From NCBI GenBank assembly GCA_021018995.1, contig CM037590.1, positions 81,500,097 through 81,564,096 of the forward strand: 64,000 bases of DNA, in the 5' to 3' direction. The stretch comes from Chloranthus sessilifolius. Its lineage: Eukaryota; Streptophyta; Magnoliopsida; Chloranthales; Chloranthaceae. The translations under genes were made by a program, and so were the position numbers. The notes beneath the pieces were generated by a model. That model saw nothing but the letters and a program-made list of their open reading frames with translations. It did not search any database and was not told the DNA's origin. Within the stretch, counting starts at the first letter, position 1. Each line of letters starts with the position of its first letter. Below, one piece after another: positions 47,385 through 59,110 of this stretch.

Positions 47385-49010
47385 TGCTAGTCCCTTAGCA
47401 AAGCTACACTAAAATAACTACAGAAATTAAATGCCACTTTCGTAGGGAGAACGGATACATTTAGCATATGTACCAAGCCTTTTAAACCCCTAGGTGATCC
47501 CTAGTGGAGGAGTGAAGTCTCCTGAGGGTTTTCAGTGAAGACATCCACAAACTTCTCAATGAGACAGTTAACAAAAGTGCATTATTATCAAGTGAGCAGT
47601 TAAGAAACAGAGTTAGTTCACCCTTGAATCAGTAAGAATACAAGAAATTCAAACACCTTGGCTGCACAGAAATTTAAACAGTATAAGCTTCTCATGAAAT
47701 AACAGGATTTCCAATCAGTTTACACTAAAGAACAATTCACATGTGTATCAGCATTAAGCTCATCACTGGATCAAAAATTAGGTTATAGGTCACACCTAAT
47801 GCATTCAAGATCAGACCCAAAACTCTCCAGGGCATACTCTCCGCAAGAACTGTTGAGGGTTCCTTTTCTCTCAAGCTCAAGAGCAGTTACATCCCCCAAA
47901 TGGGTTTGTAAGTATGAGCATAGGCATAGCTCTGAAGTTCTGGCATCATTGACAGATCCTCACCATAGATTGGATAACTCTTTATCTCCACATGATAGCT
48001 CATTCAACTCTGGATCTCAAGGGCTTTTAACTGGGCTGTAATGTGGCTTATGGAGTGGGGTTAAAAAGAATGGAAGGTTGAAAAGGGGTTCAAAATTGAG
48101 AAATTAGTAGGTGAAGGAGGTGATTCATGACTTCACCTTCTTTAATTCAGCTCCTTTCATCTTCTTTGAGGTTTTAGATTTGAAGTGATCAGTTTCTCTT
48201 CTTGATTTCAATTTTCCAATGAAAGTTCCCTCTTGACTCCTCTCTTACTCCTCTTCATTATTGTTTTTGTTTCTTTTTGATGCATTTTTCTTCCTTTTAT
48301 TTTGTTTTTGCTTTTCTGAAATGCCACCATTTTCTCAGTAACTATACTGCCAGAATTTTGAGATACTTTTTCTCCATTCACCTAATGTTGACCATAGCTA
48401 GTCCATCTTCAACTCTTTCTCCTTTTCCTTCTGAATTCTCAGAGTGAGGGTAGGCTAAATCAGGTTCATAGGTTCAGGTATAAGTACTCAAGTGCATTTT
48501 GAAGAAATTTAGGATTTAAGGCTCAAAGGGGGTATGGACAAGGGCAGTTGCTTAAGGTTTGTCTGTTTAGGCTCAAACTGTCCAAAAGAAGGCCTTGATC
48601 CTTTCCTAAGTCTCATGAGTGTTGTCAGTTGTTTTAACTTGGAGTTGCCTAACTTCTAGTGAGCACAGTGGCTCAGCCAGTCCTTAGAGCTAGAAGAAAT
48701 TGCCTTAGTCACTCCTCAAAGAAAATTTTTGTATAGGCCCAAATCTCACTGGTTATGGTCTTCCTTTGAATTCTTAAGTAAGCCCTTGCCTTTTTCTCTC
48801 TCTAGTGATTCACTAAGTGCTGATACAAGTGAGTTTCCTTGGTGATCTCATCATGGAAATGTAAAATTTTAAAAGTTTGTAATGCCTAAAGTTCTGGCAA
48901 AATTTTAAATTCCTTAATTTTCATGATTCTTAGATGAACATGGTTCCATTTCTATATTACTCACAAGATTCTGCTGCACTTAGGTTAACTATTCCATTGG
49001 CAGGATCTGC
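47385..49010 (-). other. 3' non-coding domain of element D
   Basis: No gene. It is the reverse-complement counterpart of the A, B and C domains, with the twin hairpins at 47490-47523, a TGTAACTGCTCTTGAG box near 47880 and a GTGAGATTTGGGCCTATA block near 48740. Confidence 0.65.
47490..47523 (-). other. Conserved twin hairpins, element D
   Basis: CTAGG-TGATC-CCTAG (47490-47504) and AGGAG-TGAAGT-CTCCT (47508-47523), written on the plus strand. Both stems match A and B exactly. Confidence 0.65.
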
Positions 49011-49052
49011 CTGCCACACCCCCAAACCTATGAGGAGCAGTGTCCTCACTGG
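49011..49052 (-). other. Hairpin plus internal polypurine-like motif, element D
   Basis: On the minus strand TGAGGACACTGCTCCTCA is followed by TAGGTTTGGGGGTGTGG, identical to A over the stem and tract. The true tract lies about 1.64 kb further along. Confidence 0.68.
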
Positions 49053-49212
49053 TTCAAAGGTGTGTGTGCAGCAAATTTATAGTCAGAGAACAAAAAATAG
49101 CAAGAATGAAAACAACCATAAACAGAAAACTTTACAGAATAACAGGAAAAGAAAATTTCATTAAGACTAAAAGATTACAAAAAGAAACTCCTAAGAAGAA
49201 AGGAGAGAGGGA

Positions 49213-49461
49213 TCAAGGATGTGGGGGCTGAGAAGGTGGTGGAAAGGGTTGAGTGGAGGGGGCAGGGGATGGGGATGGTTCTTTCTTTTGCTTTTTCTTC
49301 TTTGGCTAGTGCTTGTCCTTCTCCTCCTTAGCCAGGATCTACTGAACCTCCTCGTATTCATCCCAGAGGGATTGTAGGGGGTCCGGCTCTTTAGGTGGGG
49401 GCAGTTCCAACCACATCGGATAAAACTTGTTAGGTAGAGCATTAGGCTTGTCATCTGCCAT
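49213..49461 (-). pseudogene. Small ORF of element D (82 codons, two stops)
   Basis: Unrecognised protein. The Met at 49461 opens MADDKPNALP; KFYPMWLELPPPK and LWDEYEEV follow, then a Lys-rich stretch and a Pro/Ser tail ending at TGA 49213-49215. Two TAG codons interrupt it. The N-terminal half aligns with the small ORF of C. It lies between the motif spacer and the internal hairpin/G-tract motif, where A has its 740-codon ORF3. No membrane segment is seen. It could be an accessory protein or a relic of a shortened ORF3. Confidence 0.55.
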
Positions 49462-50065
49462 TGTTAGGACTAGGGAAGGACCGCTAGGGTGAGAGGAGAA
49501 AGGATGAGATGAATCTGAAAGGGACTCCCTGTGTATTTAAAGATGAGGATGGTAGAAGATGAATCGGCGTAATAACATCCAAGTTGCTGCAATTAATTGA
49601 GAGTGAGTTGGGAAGTGAAAAGTTATAGCAATCAGTGTGGGAAATGACAAATGCATGTAACTCGCGCAGCTGGTCAAGGGGATCGCAAGATAGGAATGGA
49701 ATCTCGCGATGATGGATGTTGCAGCTTGCAGTGTGCGAGAGGCTCTGCACCATTTGTTGAAGCTCGCGACGGTGTAATAAATACTCTATGTAAATTGAGC
49801 GAGAGCTTCCCAAATCCCAATTTGGAATGCGCGAGGGCGTAGTACCAAACAGGGAGCAATTCATGCAGTGTAGCATACTCATCAAAAATATTCAGACAGT
49901 ATGCATTCAATTCAAAAATCATCAAATCACAGAAGAAGTAATCATACCATCCCCACATAAACTCTATCAAACCCAACAGACTCAGACCCCATCGAGACAC
50001 TACAATTTCCTAAAAACTATTGAAGAAATAAAAGTAGTATAGTACAACATGGACACAACTGTGGG
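49462..50065 (-). other. Post-pol spacer of D with CGCGAG motifs
   Basis: No gene. CTCGCG, GCGCGAG or GCGAGAG occur near 49662, 49685, 49706, 49735, 49764, 49798 and 49832. The same motif fills the D LTR (46590-47170 and 57770-58340). Confidence 0.75.
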
Positions 50066-51430
50066 TCAGGTAGGTGAAGCGGTCCCTTGAAAATGAATAG
50101 TGTTCATAGGGGCGACAGGTTTTTCAAGACAAGGCTTAAGCCTCTGACCATTCACTTTCAAGGTCCTCCCAGATTTGGGATCTTTGACTTCCATAGCACC
50201 AGATGGGGAAACATTTAGGACAATATAGGGACCTTCCCATCGGGATTTTAGTTTTCCAGGAAAGAATTTTAGTTTGGAGTTAAATAACCAAACCTTGCCA
50301 CCAGGTACGAAGCTTTTTCTCAGTAAGCCCTTGTCAAAGAAAGCTTTGGACCGTTCCTTGTAGATCCTGGCATTGGCGTAGGCATCCATCCTCAGCTAGT
50401 CCAATTCAGACAGCTGCAGGGACCTGTGATGACTAGCAGAAGTTAGGTTCATATTTAACTTTTTAATGGCCCAATAGGCCTTGTGTTCTAACTCTACTGG
50501 GAGATGGCAAGCCTTGCCATAGACCAGTCTGAATGAGGACATTCCAATGGGAGTCTTATGGGCAGTCCTATAAGCCCACAGTGCATCATTGAGCTTATCA
50601 GCCCAATCTCTCTTGTCAGTCCTTACTGTTTTCTCAAGGATGTGCTTGATCTCCCTATTGGAAATTTCAACTTGCCCACTTGTCTGTGGGTGGTAGGGAG
50701 TAGCAATCCTATGGGTCACAGAATATTTCTTGAGCAAGCTTTCGAAATTCCTGTTGCAGAAATGGCTACCCCCATCACTGATAATGGCTACCCCCATCAC
50801 TGAAGCCATTGCCACAAGAACCAATGACAACCAGGTGGTCCTCAAATTTGTAAGGCAGAACATTTTCTCAAGATTTGGAAACATAATCCACTGCCACTAA
50901 GATGAAATAGTAACCATTAGAAGGAGGAAAAGGGCCCATGAAGTCTATACCCCATACATCAAACAGTTCTACAACAAGGATGGGCTGCAAAGGCATTGAG
51001 TTTCTTTTGGACAGCCCTCCTAATTTTTTACATCTCTCACATGCCTTGCAGTGTGTATATGCATCTTTGAATAAAGAAGGCCAATAAAACCCACACTGCA
51101 GGACCTTGTCAGCTATTTTTCTTCCACTAAAGTGGCCTCCACAGGCATTTTCATGGCACATGGCCAGAATACTGGGGACATCACTTTCGGGAACGCATCT
51201 TCGGATGATTTGGTCTGCACAGTACTTGTATAGGCAAAGTTCCTCCCAAAAGAAATATTTGACTTGTGAGAAAAATAGGTCTTTGTCCATTTTGGTCCAG
51301 TGGGCAGGAATCTTTCCTATAACAAGATAATTCACAATGTGTGCAAACCAGGGGACCAAGGATTGGATTGCAAATAATTGCTCGTTCGGGAAAGCATCAT
51401 TTGGAGGACCATCAAGACACTTCTCCAACA
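50066..51430 (-). pseudogene. Integrase, element D (internal inversion)
   Basis: HHCC zinc region with [14 protein letters not shown] and [12 protein letters not shown] (about 51150-51010). The core has [15 protein letters not shown] (about 50960-50915, first Asp), [11 protein letters not shown] (about 50790-50757, second Asp) and [13 protein letters not shown] (about 50695-50655, Glu). Between the first two acidic residues, about 80 bases (50801-50880) read correctly only on the opposite strand, so the copy is inactive. A TAG near 50396 precedes the C-terminal part with VWLFNSKLKFFPGKLK, ending at 50066. Confidence 0.9.
50801..50880 (+). other. Inverted segment inside D integrase
   Basis: The plus strand encodes [16 protein letters not shown] and NIFSRFG, which match the integrase core of A and E, although the gene around it runs on the minus strand. 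A 22-base near-duplication (ATGGCTACCCCCATCACTGA twice) flanks one edge at about 50762-50804. Confidence 0.88.
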
Positions 51431-51850
51431 CAATTCTGGATAAGTGGTCAGCCACCACATTTTCCACACCCTTTTTGTCCTTGATTTCAATGTCAAACTC
51501 CTGTAGTAGGAGTATCCATCTAATCAGCCTGGGCTTAGCATCTTTCTTGGACAGTAGGTACTTCAATGTTGAGTGGTCAGTGAAGATTATAGTTTTAGAT
51601 CCCACCAGGTAGGATCTAAACTTGTCAACAGCATACACCATTGCTAGAAGCTCTTTCTCAGTTGTGGTATAATTCAGCTGAGCTTCAGTAAGTGACTTGC
51701 TGACATAAGCAATGACCACAGGCAGCTTATCCTTTCTTTAGCCCAAGACAGCACCTATTACCAAATCTGATGCATCACACATTAATTCAAAGGGCAGGGT
51801 ATAGTCTGGTGTCTGGAGTAAAGGGGCAGAGGTAAGGCAGACTTTTAAAG
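51431..51850 (-). pseudogene. RNase H domain, element D
   Basis: LMCDASDLVIGAVLG (about 51780-51738) carries the first Asp. A TAA at 51738-51740 stands where A has Gln of [25 protein letters not shown] (about 51668-51620, Glu) and [10 protein letters not shown] (about 51590-51560, Asp) follow, ending at VVADHLSRI (about 51440). One frame continues through, and only the TAA breaks it. Confidence 0.88.
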
Positions 51851-52954
51851 TCTCAAAAGCCTGTAGACATTCAGCCGAGAAGTCGAAAGGCACATCCTGG
51901 CAGAGCAGGTGGCACAATGGCTTAGCAATTTTGCTAAAGTCCTTAATGAACCTCCTGTAGAATCCTGCATGCCCAAGGAAGGATCTGATTTGTTTGACTG
52001 TTTTTGGAGGGAGGAGATTGGCAATGAGGTCAACTTTGGCCTTGTCTACCTCAAGCCCTTCTTTAAAGACTACATGGCCCAACACAATGCCTTGTGTTAC
52101 CATGAAGTGACTCTTTTCCCAGCTTAAGACCAGATTGGTCTCCTCACATCGTTGCAAAACTAGGCTGAGGTGTTGTAGACATTGGCCAAAACTGTCCCCA
52201 TAGACAGCAAAATCATCCATAAAAATCTCCAAAAACTTGTCAATCATATCAGAGAATATGGCATACATACACCTCTGAAAAGTGGTCGCATTACATGCCC
52301 AAAAGGCATCCTTCTCAGAAGCAAAGGTGCCAAAAGGATGTGTAAAGGTGGTTTTCTCTTGGTCTTGAGGATGCACAGGATCAACGAGTACCCATCAAGA
52401 AAACAGTAAAAAGCTTTTCCAGCCAATTTGTCCAAAATTTGATCAATGAAGGGGAGAGGGAAGTGGTCCTTTCTGGCCTTAGAGTTGAGCTTTCTATAAT
52501 CAATGCAAACTCTCCAGCCAGTGGTCTCCCTGGCTGGTCTCAACTCTCCAGATTCGGTTTTAATAATTGTTATGCCAGATTTCTTGGGCACCACTTGGAT
52601 AGGTGCCACCCAGTTAGAATCAGAGATGGGGTAAATCACCCCTGCATCTAACAATTTAATGATCTCCTTGAGGACCACTTCCTGCATGTGAGGATTTAGC
52701 TTCCTCTGCATTTCCCTGGAGGGTAGTGATCCCTCCTCAAGATGAATCTTGTGCATGTAGATTGATGCATCTATTCCTCCCAGATCTGCAATGGTCCAAC
52801 CAATTGGCCTTTTGTGCTTCCTCAAAACTGTTAGTAATTCCTCTTCCTACTCATTGGTAAGAGAGGAGGAGATAATCACAGGAAGCTTATCACCTTTCTC
52901 AAGGAAGGCATATTTTAATGTTCTTGGAAGCTTCTTGAGTTCCAAATCAGGGGC
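51851..52954 (-). pseudogene. Reverse transcriptase, element D
   Basis: Motifs on the minus strand are GWTIADLGGIDASI (about 52800), WRVCIDYRKLNSKARKDHFP (about 52525-52465), LDGYS (about 52390), MPFG (about 52308) and IFMDDFAVYG (about 52222, catalytic Asp pair intact). LVLSWEKSHFMVTQGIVLGH and [18 protein letters not shown] follow. Small indels near 52300-52320 shift the frame at the MPFG motif. It keeps the segment around 51990-52040 that is deleted in A. Confidence 0.9.
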
Positions 52955-53956
52955 TTATTGGGTGGATGGCAAAATTGGTGCATTGGTGGTTGGAGGAAGA
53001 GGCAGCAATGTAGGTTTCCAAATGGAATGCTGCACTAAGCCCACAGAAGACTTCAATGTGGTTATGTCTTTTGTTATCATAGCTGGGCTTTCTTCCTCCA
53101 CCATATCCCAGACTTTAACTAAATTCCTGACAGTGTTGCTCCACTCCAGCAGAGTGGGCAATTCTTCATCCACAATTTCTTCTGGTACATCCACTGCAAA
53201 GCTCTCCTCATTGTCCTCTGGAGGGTACTTTGCACTGTTATACACATTCAACTCGACTTTCATATGTCCGAAAGTTACCTCCATGACTCCAGACCTACAC
53301 TGAATGCATGCATTGGCAGTGGTCAAGAATGGCCTGCCCAAGATAACAAGTATGGGATTAGTACTTTTGCTGCAGCCCATGTCAAAAACTAGGAAGTCAA
53401 TAGGGTAAAAGAATTTCTCTACCCCTACCAAGACATCCTCAATCATTCCCATAGGCCTCCTCTCAGATCTATCAGCCATCATTAGCACAATGGGGGTATG
53501 TTTTAGCTCCCCCAAACCTAGCTGCAGATATACACTGTATGGTAGCAGGTTAACACTGGCTCCAAGGTCTAAAAGGGCCTTCTCGATTATATGGTCTCCA
53601 ATTATGCAGGGAATAGTGGGTATCCCTGGATCTTGCAACTTCTCAGGCATTGATATGTTAAATACAGAATTCACTGTATCAGTTGCAAAGACTCTTTTGG
53701 ACACATGGCCTCGAGCTTTTCTCTTTTGGGTACAGAGGTCTTTCAGGAACTTTGCATAGGTTGGGACCTGTTTAATTGCCTCAAGCAAGGGCAAATTGAT
53801 TTTCACCTGCCTAAAGGTCTCCATCATTTCCTCCATCTGGGCATTCCCTTTCTCAAAAGGGACAGGACCACCCAAAGCTTGAGGAAATGGTACCACGGTT
53901 CCTCACCGCTAGCCCATGACTAAACTTCTGTTTTTTTCTTTTTCTTGTTTTTCTTC
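52955..53956 (-). pseudogene. Protease region, element D
   Basis: Aspartic protease part of pol. FRQVKINLPLLEAIKQVP (about 53820-53765) and YAKFLKDLCTQKRKA precede it. The active-site box LLDLGASVNLLPYSVYLQLG lies near 53580-53520 and LGRPFLTTANACIQCRSG near 53340-53290. Stops lie at the 3' edge (52955) and in the linker near 53900-53915. Confidence 0.9.
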
Positions 53957-55670
53957 CTACTGAGGCTCAACTACATCCTCTTTATTTTTCTCCTGCTGCA
54001 GGGTGGCAGGCAATTCTTGGCTATGTGTTCCAACAACATCCCCATCACACTCATTCGAATACTCTGTGGAAATGACCTCTGCTGGTATGTTACCCACCTG
54101 GTTGTCTATCAGCCTGCTAGACCTTAGGGTAGTGACAGCATTGGTTCCCTCAAAACTTGAGGGAGCTTCTTCAATTAAAAACTGACCCTGGGGGTTAGCA
54201 ACCGGCTGGCAGGGCAACCTCCCCTCATCTCTCCTAGCCAAGGCATTTGAAATTTTACTTATCTGCTCTTCCATTTCATGGATGCTCTGACCCTGAGAAT
54301 TCACAGTCAGAGCCAAGGACCCCAGGTTTTGTAATGAAGTCAAGACCTGGTCCTCGAAGGAAGCATTTCTTGGCTGAGGTTAGGGGAAAACCAATTGATT
54401 TTGTTGCGGATGGGGCTGCTGCTGGTGTTGGAAATTAGACCTAGGGGCATATCCCTGATTGAACTACTGTTGTGGCCTTTGGGGTAAGGTCAACATTTGC
54501 TGGGGGCTGCATATAATTGTCTTGCCTCCACCTCAGATTTGGGTGGTCTCTCCATTGGTAACTAGCATTTTGGTGCTGGTATCCAAATGGCTGTCTGTTG
54601 TAGCCACCAGATTGTTGTTGGCCAAAAGATTGCGCAGCAGCAGCATGTTCCAATACCAATTCAGGATATTGCCCTGCAGATTGACATTCCTCCACTGTGT
54701 GCTGTGGGGACTGGCATATTAGGCATGCCTCCACCACTTGAGCAGCCCTTCTGGGTTGCATCACAGTCAGTAATTTGTCAAACTTCACTGAGAGGTTTGC
54801 CATCTGTAGTTGTAGTTCATCGTTCCCAGACACCTCATAAGCTTTTCCTCTTGACAATGCAGCAGGCCCCACTTTTGACTCAGACTCCTGACTAGTTCTT
54901 GCCAGGGATAGCTTTTGAAAAGCATTTTCACTAATTACTTCAAACAATTCCCATGCCTCATCAGCAGTCTTGTGCATGTAGGTTCCACCACAAGAGGCAT
55001 CAACCATATCTCTATTTTTCTCATCAATCCCATTGTAGAAGCTTTGTACAAGCTGCCAGTCTGGGATCTTGTGGTGGGGGCATTGTTTGAGCATTTCCTT
55101 AAACCTATCCCAGGCTTGGTTAAAATCCTCAGTTGGGGCTTGGGAAAAAGCAAGAATTTCCTTCCTCAACTGGCTAGTTTTGGTCTCAGGGAAGAACTTT
55201 GTCAGGAACTTGGTCATTAGGTCTTTCCACGAAGTGATGCCATTGTTGGGAAGAGTAGCCAACCAGGTACTAGCCCTATCCTTCAGAGAGAAGGGAAAGA
55301 GCCTGAGTCTAGTGGCCTCAGGTCCCAAACCAACGATATTGAATGTGGTCCACAAGGCCAAAATTTGGTCAATATGCTTGTAAGGGTCCTCCTTGCTAAG
55401 CCCATGGAAAGAGGGCAGCATCTGGATGATTGAAGTTTTAATTTCATAATTCCCTTGAACATCAAGGAATTGAATGCCAAATGGAGAGTTATAGTCATCT
55501 GAAGCATTCAACTCCTTGAGAGTTTTGGGTTGTTCTTCACCCATGGCTACTGTCTCAGATTCAATTGGGGGCTCAACTGTGGTGTGCCTATTCCTTCTAA
55601 GTCTTCTACCCCTTTCTAGCTCAGGGTTAAAAGGCTCTAAAGTAGGACTAAGAGATCCCCTACCTAGCAT
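53957..55670 (-). pseudogene. gag: gag, element D (nearly intact to 54441)
   Basis: The Met at 55670 (MLGRGSLSPTLEPFNPELER) aligns with the start of A gag and is preferred to an upstream Met at 55709. The capsid-like block includes MLPSFHGLSKEDPYKHID and LRLFPFSLKDRASTWLATLP, then DFNQAWDRFKEMLKQCPHH. The zinc knuckle CLICQSPQHTVEEC (C-x2-C-x4-H-x4-C) lies near 54730-54690. One frame stays open to 54441; a frameshift there and a second near 54350-54400 lead to the linker IHEMEEQISKISNALARR and the end at TAG 53957-53959. Confidence 0.92.
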
Positions 55671-56003
55671 ACAAACACACCACCAGCAGGGACAACTCCT
55701 TGCAAGCACATTGCACTTGACTCAAAGAATTTATCTAACAAATTTATAGGTATTTAAGAAAACATAAATTTACAACTATCCTAAATACTGCTATGGAAAT
55801 TGTAAGAGAAATAGACAGAGTTTTAAAGGATAGAGAATTTGCAAACAGAGGTAGCTAATCTCCAAATGCAGTCCACTGTCCTTCTCTACTGCTGTCTAGA
55901 TCTGCAAGGAAGATTCAAAATTACATCAGCAGTATCAATTATTCACAGCTACAAAGAATACTAAAAATATAAAAACTAAGGGTTTACTAATAGATCATCT
56001 TAA
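55671..56003 (-). other. Leader of element D
   Basis: Sequence between the primer site and gag. No gene is seen and there is no long T run, unlike A and C. Confidence 0.6.
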
Positions 56004-56020
56004 CCCCGGCAACGGCGCCA
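56004..56020 (-). other. Primer binding site (tRNA-Asp), element D
   Basis: On the minus strand TGGCGCCGTTGCCGGGG is a perfect 17-base match to the complement of plant tRNA-Asp. Spacer agtttt (56026-56021) separates it from the LTR. Confidence 0.93.
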
Positions 56021-56026
56021 AAAACT

Positions 56027-58537
56027 TGTTGCAACCCCAATGTGCTTACTTTATTTGTTGGTGGTAAAAGCAATTTAAAATCGAAGTAAAACAGTGGATG
56101 GAATCAGCACAACTGAGAAATCCTAGACATGCAAGATACAAGGTCCATTGTAGCAAGTGTTCATAAGTAAGAGTTTGTCCCACAGGGAAAAATTGGTCTA
56201 CAGCTCCAAGGGAGCCATCTCTAGTAGTCCCTCCAGATCTGACTACAGATCTGATAGTCCTAAAAGGAGGGAAGTTTAGGGTCACTTATTCAAAGTATCC
56301 TAAGGTAGCTTAATGAATTAACTACAGAAAAGGTTGAGAAAATGGATGGAGTGTGGGAAAATAAATATAAAAAGGTGAGAAGTATGCTATTGAGTTCAAA
56401 TCTGCTGGAATTTATGACTCAGATCCAGGTCTGCTGTTATAAAAATCCTGTCCAATGGCTACATTATCACCAAAGAGGAGAAAGAATCCAACTCATCCCT
56501 GTGCCATGATCCAATCCCTTAAGGTTATAACCTGTCCACTTAAATGGTCACAGACTATCCCATAGGGGAACCACAATCCAGAGAGGGGTCAAAACAAGTT
56601 AATCATTGTAGGCACTACTTCATCCAGGCTACAAGCTCAGGAATCCATAGGGAACCTCAACCTCTAAAGCTCTATGTGTGGGGCTAAGGCTGTACAGGAC
56701 CATGATAGCCCAGACACATAGAACCAGCAAGAGATTGAGTACCACCTTAGATCTAGCTGTCCATTGCTTGAGTGGAACTACAGTGGTCTAGTCACAAGCC
56801 TACAATCTCCATACCTAGATCAGATATGCCATTTTATGGCGGATCTATACTAATATAGGGGAGTCTGCCTCTGTACAATCTTCTACCAGGCTATAAGCTC
56901 AGGCTCGGAGAAGAAGGATCCATTTTGGATCGGCGGATTGGATTCACCCTAAGGCTATAACCTGTCCACTTGAATGGTCACATACTATCCCAGAGGCTAT
57001 CCTCCTCACAGAGCCCAAAACAAAATAAGAATATTGCTGCCACCACCATGGTCACAAGGTTACCAGCTCAGGCTTCCATGGGGATTTCAAATCTAGTGGG
57101 TCCTGTGGTGGGGCTAAGGCTGTATCGGACCATGATAGCCCAGACACACAGGTCATTTGAATCTAAATGGGTCCTTAGAATCAGTCCTCCATTGCTTTGA
57201 ATCACAGCCAAAGCAATGGCAGATCACAAGGCAGCAGCCTTGCACAAAGCAACTCATATTCGCACGAATCCCATAAAAGTACAACACCTAATCACAAACT
57301 CCATTAATCTAATCTCAATAAACATACATAGGCATGGCCAGCAAGTGCTGGGCCATGGAGAGAAGAAAAAGAAAAAGGAAAACTACTTACAACTACAGAA
57401 GAATAGAAAAAGAAAAAGATCTCAGATCACTTCTCAGTGATAAAGTCTGGACTATTCTCCTTTCTCTAAGTCTAAAAAGCTCTCCAAAAGCTCCTCCAAA
57501 AGCTCTCCTAAACCTAAACCAGGCTTAGGATTATATAGCAGTGGGTGTGGCGACGCATTAGGGTTAGGAAACCCTAATTTTAACGATGCCACGTGGCCTA
57601 TTAATGATCCTTAGATGCCTCGGGGTGCATGCACGGAGATTCGAGTGTGGGAGTGCGTGCCCTAATCCTTAGAAATTCCTAAAAAGTCCTCTGCTGAAGC
57701 AATGGAAGGTTAAAGTTCAGAGCTTTGCTAGGTAGCCATCGTTTCCCAGACTCTTCGCATGGTAGCTCTGTTCTTCGCGAGGATGACTTATCATTAAAAC
57801 TTCAGACGTTGCGGGGTTGCAGCTTCTTGATGCTTTGAGCAGTCACGAGGTAGATAGTTAAGCTCTCGCTGGATTGGGCTTCGCGCAGTTGGATTGCTAC
57901 TTGTGAATAGCGCAGGAACTGTGCGAGCATTCCATTTCATAATAGATCTCCACGAGGCTAACTCTGGCTTCGCGAGGCTGCTTTCTTCCTGAACAGCGCG
58001 AGAACTGCGTGAGAAGTTTACTTCTTAATGGAACTTCGCGAGGATCCTCACAATAGCTTTTAGGCTTTTTTGAACTATGCGACAGGTTCTCTTGACATTT
58101 GCATCCCGCGGCTACTGCGTGATAGCTGTGCGATAACTTTCCTGAAGCTCTCTTGAACTGCGCAAGACTGCGTGACCTTTAACTTCTGAACTTCGCGAGA
58201 GCTGCGAGACTCAAGGCTTCTGAAGCTCTTCTGTCACTCAACTACGCAAGAAGTTGTTGTGAAGTCTTGGGAATTTGCAAGGACTGTGCGAAGCATATTT
58301 TTTTGAATCCTTTGGAGCTTTGGGAAGCTGCGCGAGGCTCTTCTCAGGTCTCGATTCAGTTCTCCTTCTTCTGAGAGACTTCTGGGGTCAAAACAGGCTC
58401 CTTAACAGGATACCTGGCCTTATTGTACTGTTGTTTATTACCTATAAAAAACACTTAACAAACCTTTATTAGATTTCTAAGGGTCTAATCAAAGGCTAAG
58501 TTAAGGGGTGAAAAGTGGTACTTTTTAGGTCTTAACA
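56027..58537 (-). repeat. 5' LTR of element D (2511 bp)
   Basis: Minus-strand termini are TGTTAAGACC and TTGCAACA. It pairs with 44881-47365. A TATATAA (minus) at 57531-57537 is the likely TATA box. CGCGAG-type motifs lie at about 57770-58340. Followed on the plus strand by GTCAC. Confidence 0.94.
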
Positions 58538-58542
58538 GTCAC

Positions 58543-59110
58543 CGCCTTCTCTTAGATTCTACATTGATGGTGTTGCATTCACTATATCTCCTTCTGAGAT
58601 TGCTAGCTTACTAGGCTCCGAAGTTCAATGGTTACTTGACAGTGATTTGGCTATGCTGAACAAGGTCTCGTTTGATAAGATTCCTGAGATCCTCACAGGT
58701 GGTCATCGTGTGAAAAATGAAAAAGTGATTTCACACACATTTTTATCGGACCTGATGGTATTCATAGATTCTGTGCTCTTTAAGAATCTCTTTCCGATCA
58801 GCCACTGCTAACAGCGGCCAAAGACTTATGCGGTGACTCTTTATCACATCTTCTTAGAGATTTGGATCAGTGTTTATAATTTGATGGCCGAGCACATGTT
58901 TAGGGTTCATGTTGAGATTATGGATGGAACACGTACAAGATGTGAAATGGGTCTTCCGTTCCCTTGTACGATTACATTGATACTGAAGGTGAAAGGGTAT
59001 GGGTATCCTCTGATGATGAGATAGATAGGTTGAAGTCACCTGTATTTAGAGGAGGGAACTGGCTTAACAATATTGTTGGTTGTATTTTTCGAGAACCCTC
59101 TCAGATTTGG
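58543..59110 (+). pseudogene. ORF3 of element E, second part
   Basis: Continues ORF3 after D. LRFYIDGVAFTISPSEIASL (58555-58614) corresponds to the FIDDCDLTITYEDIGNALG segment of A and to the general pattern of the plant transposon-protein family. FLSDLMVFIDSVLFKNLFP follows, then a TAA near 58809. A mostly polar stretch continues to about 59030, and in another frame to about 59110. No membrane segment is apparent. Confidence 0.65.

Larger units (their letters stand above)
44881..58537 (-). mobile_element. Element D: complete Athila-like element in ORF3 of E
   Basis: LTRs at 44881-47365 and 56027-58537 are flanked by GTCAC at 44876-44880 and 58538-58542. Minus-strand order is 5' LTR, primer site, gag, protease, RT, RNase H, integrase, spacer, small ORF, 3' non-coding domain, polypurine tract and 3' LTR. 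It is the best-preserved element here, with an MDD catalytic pair, an intact zinc knuckle and a 17-base perfect primer site. It still carries frameshifts, stops and a small inversion in integrase. It has no long ORF3. The first 290 bases of the LTRs differ at about a dozen positions by eye. Confidence 0.95.

Noticed and set aside
50558-50803. Plus-strand open frame of 81 codons
   Set aside because: It is mostly antisense to D integrase; only the inverted segment beyond 50801 has real plus-strand coding sense.
56004-56020. Match to the 3' end of a tRNA-Asp gene
   Set aside because: Only the last 17 bases match and they sit six bases from an LTR, so this is a primer site and not a tRNA gene.
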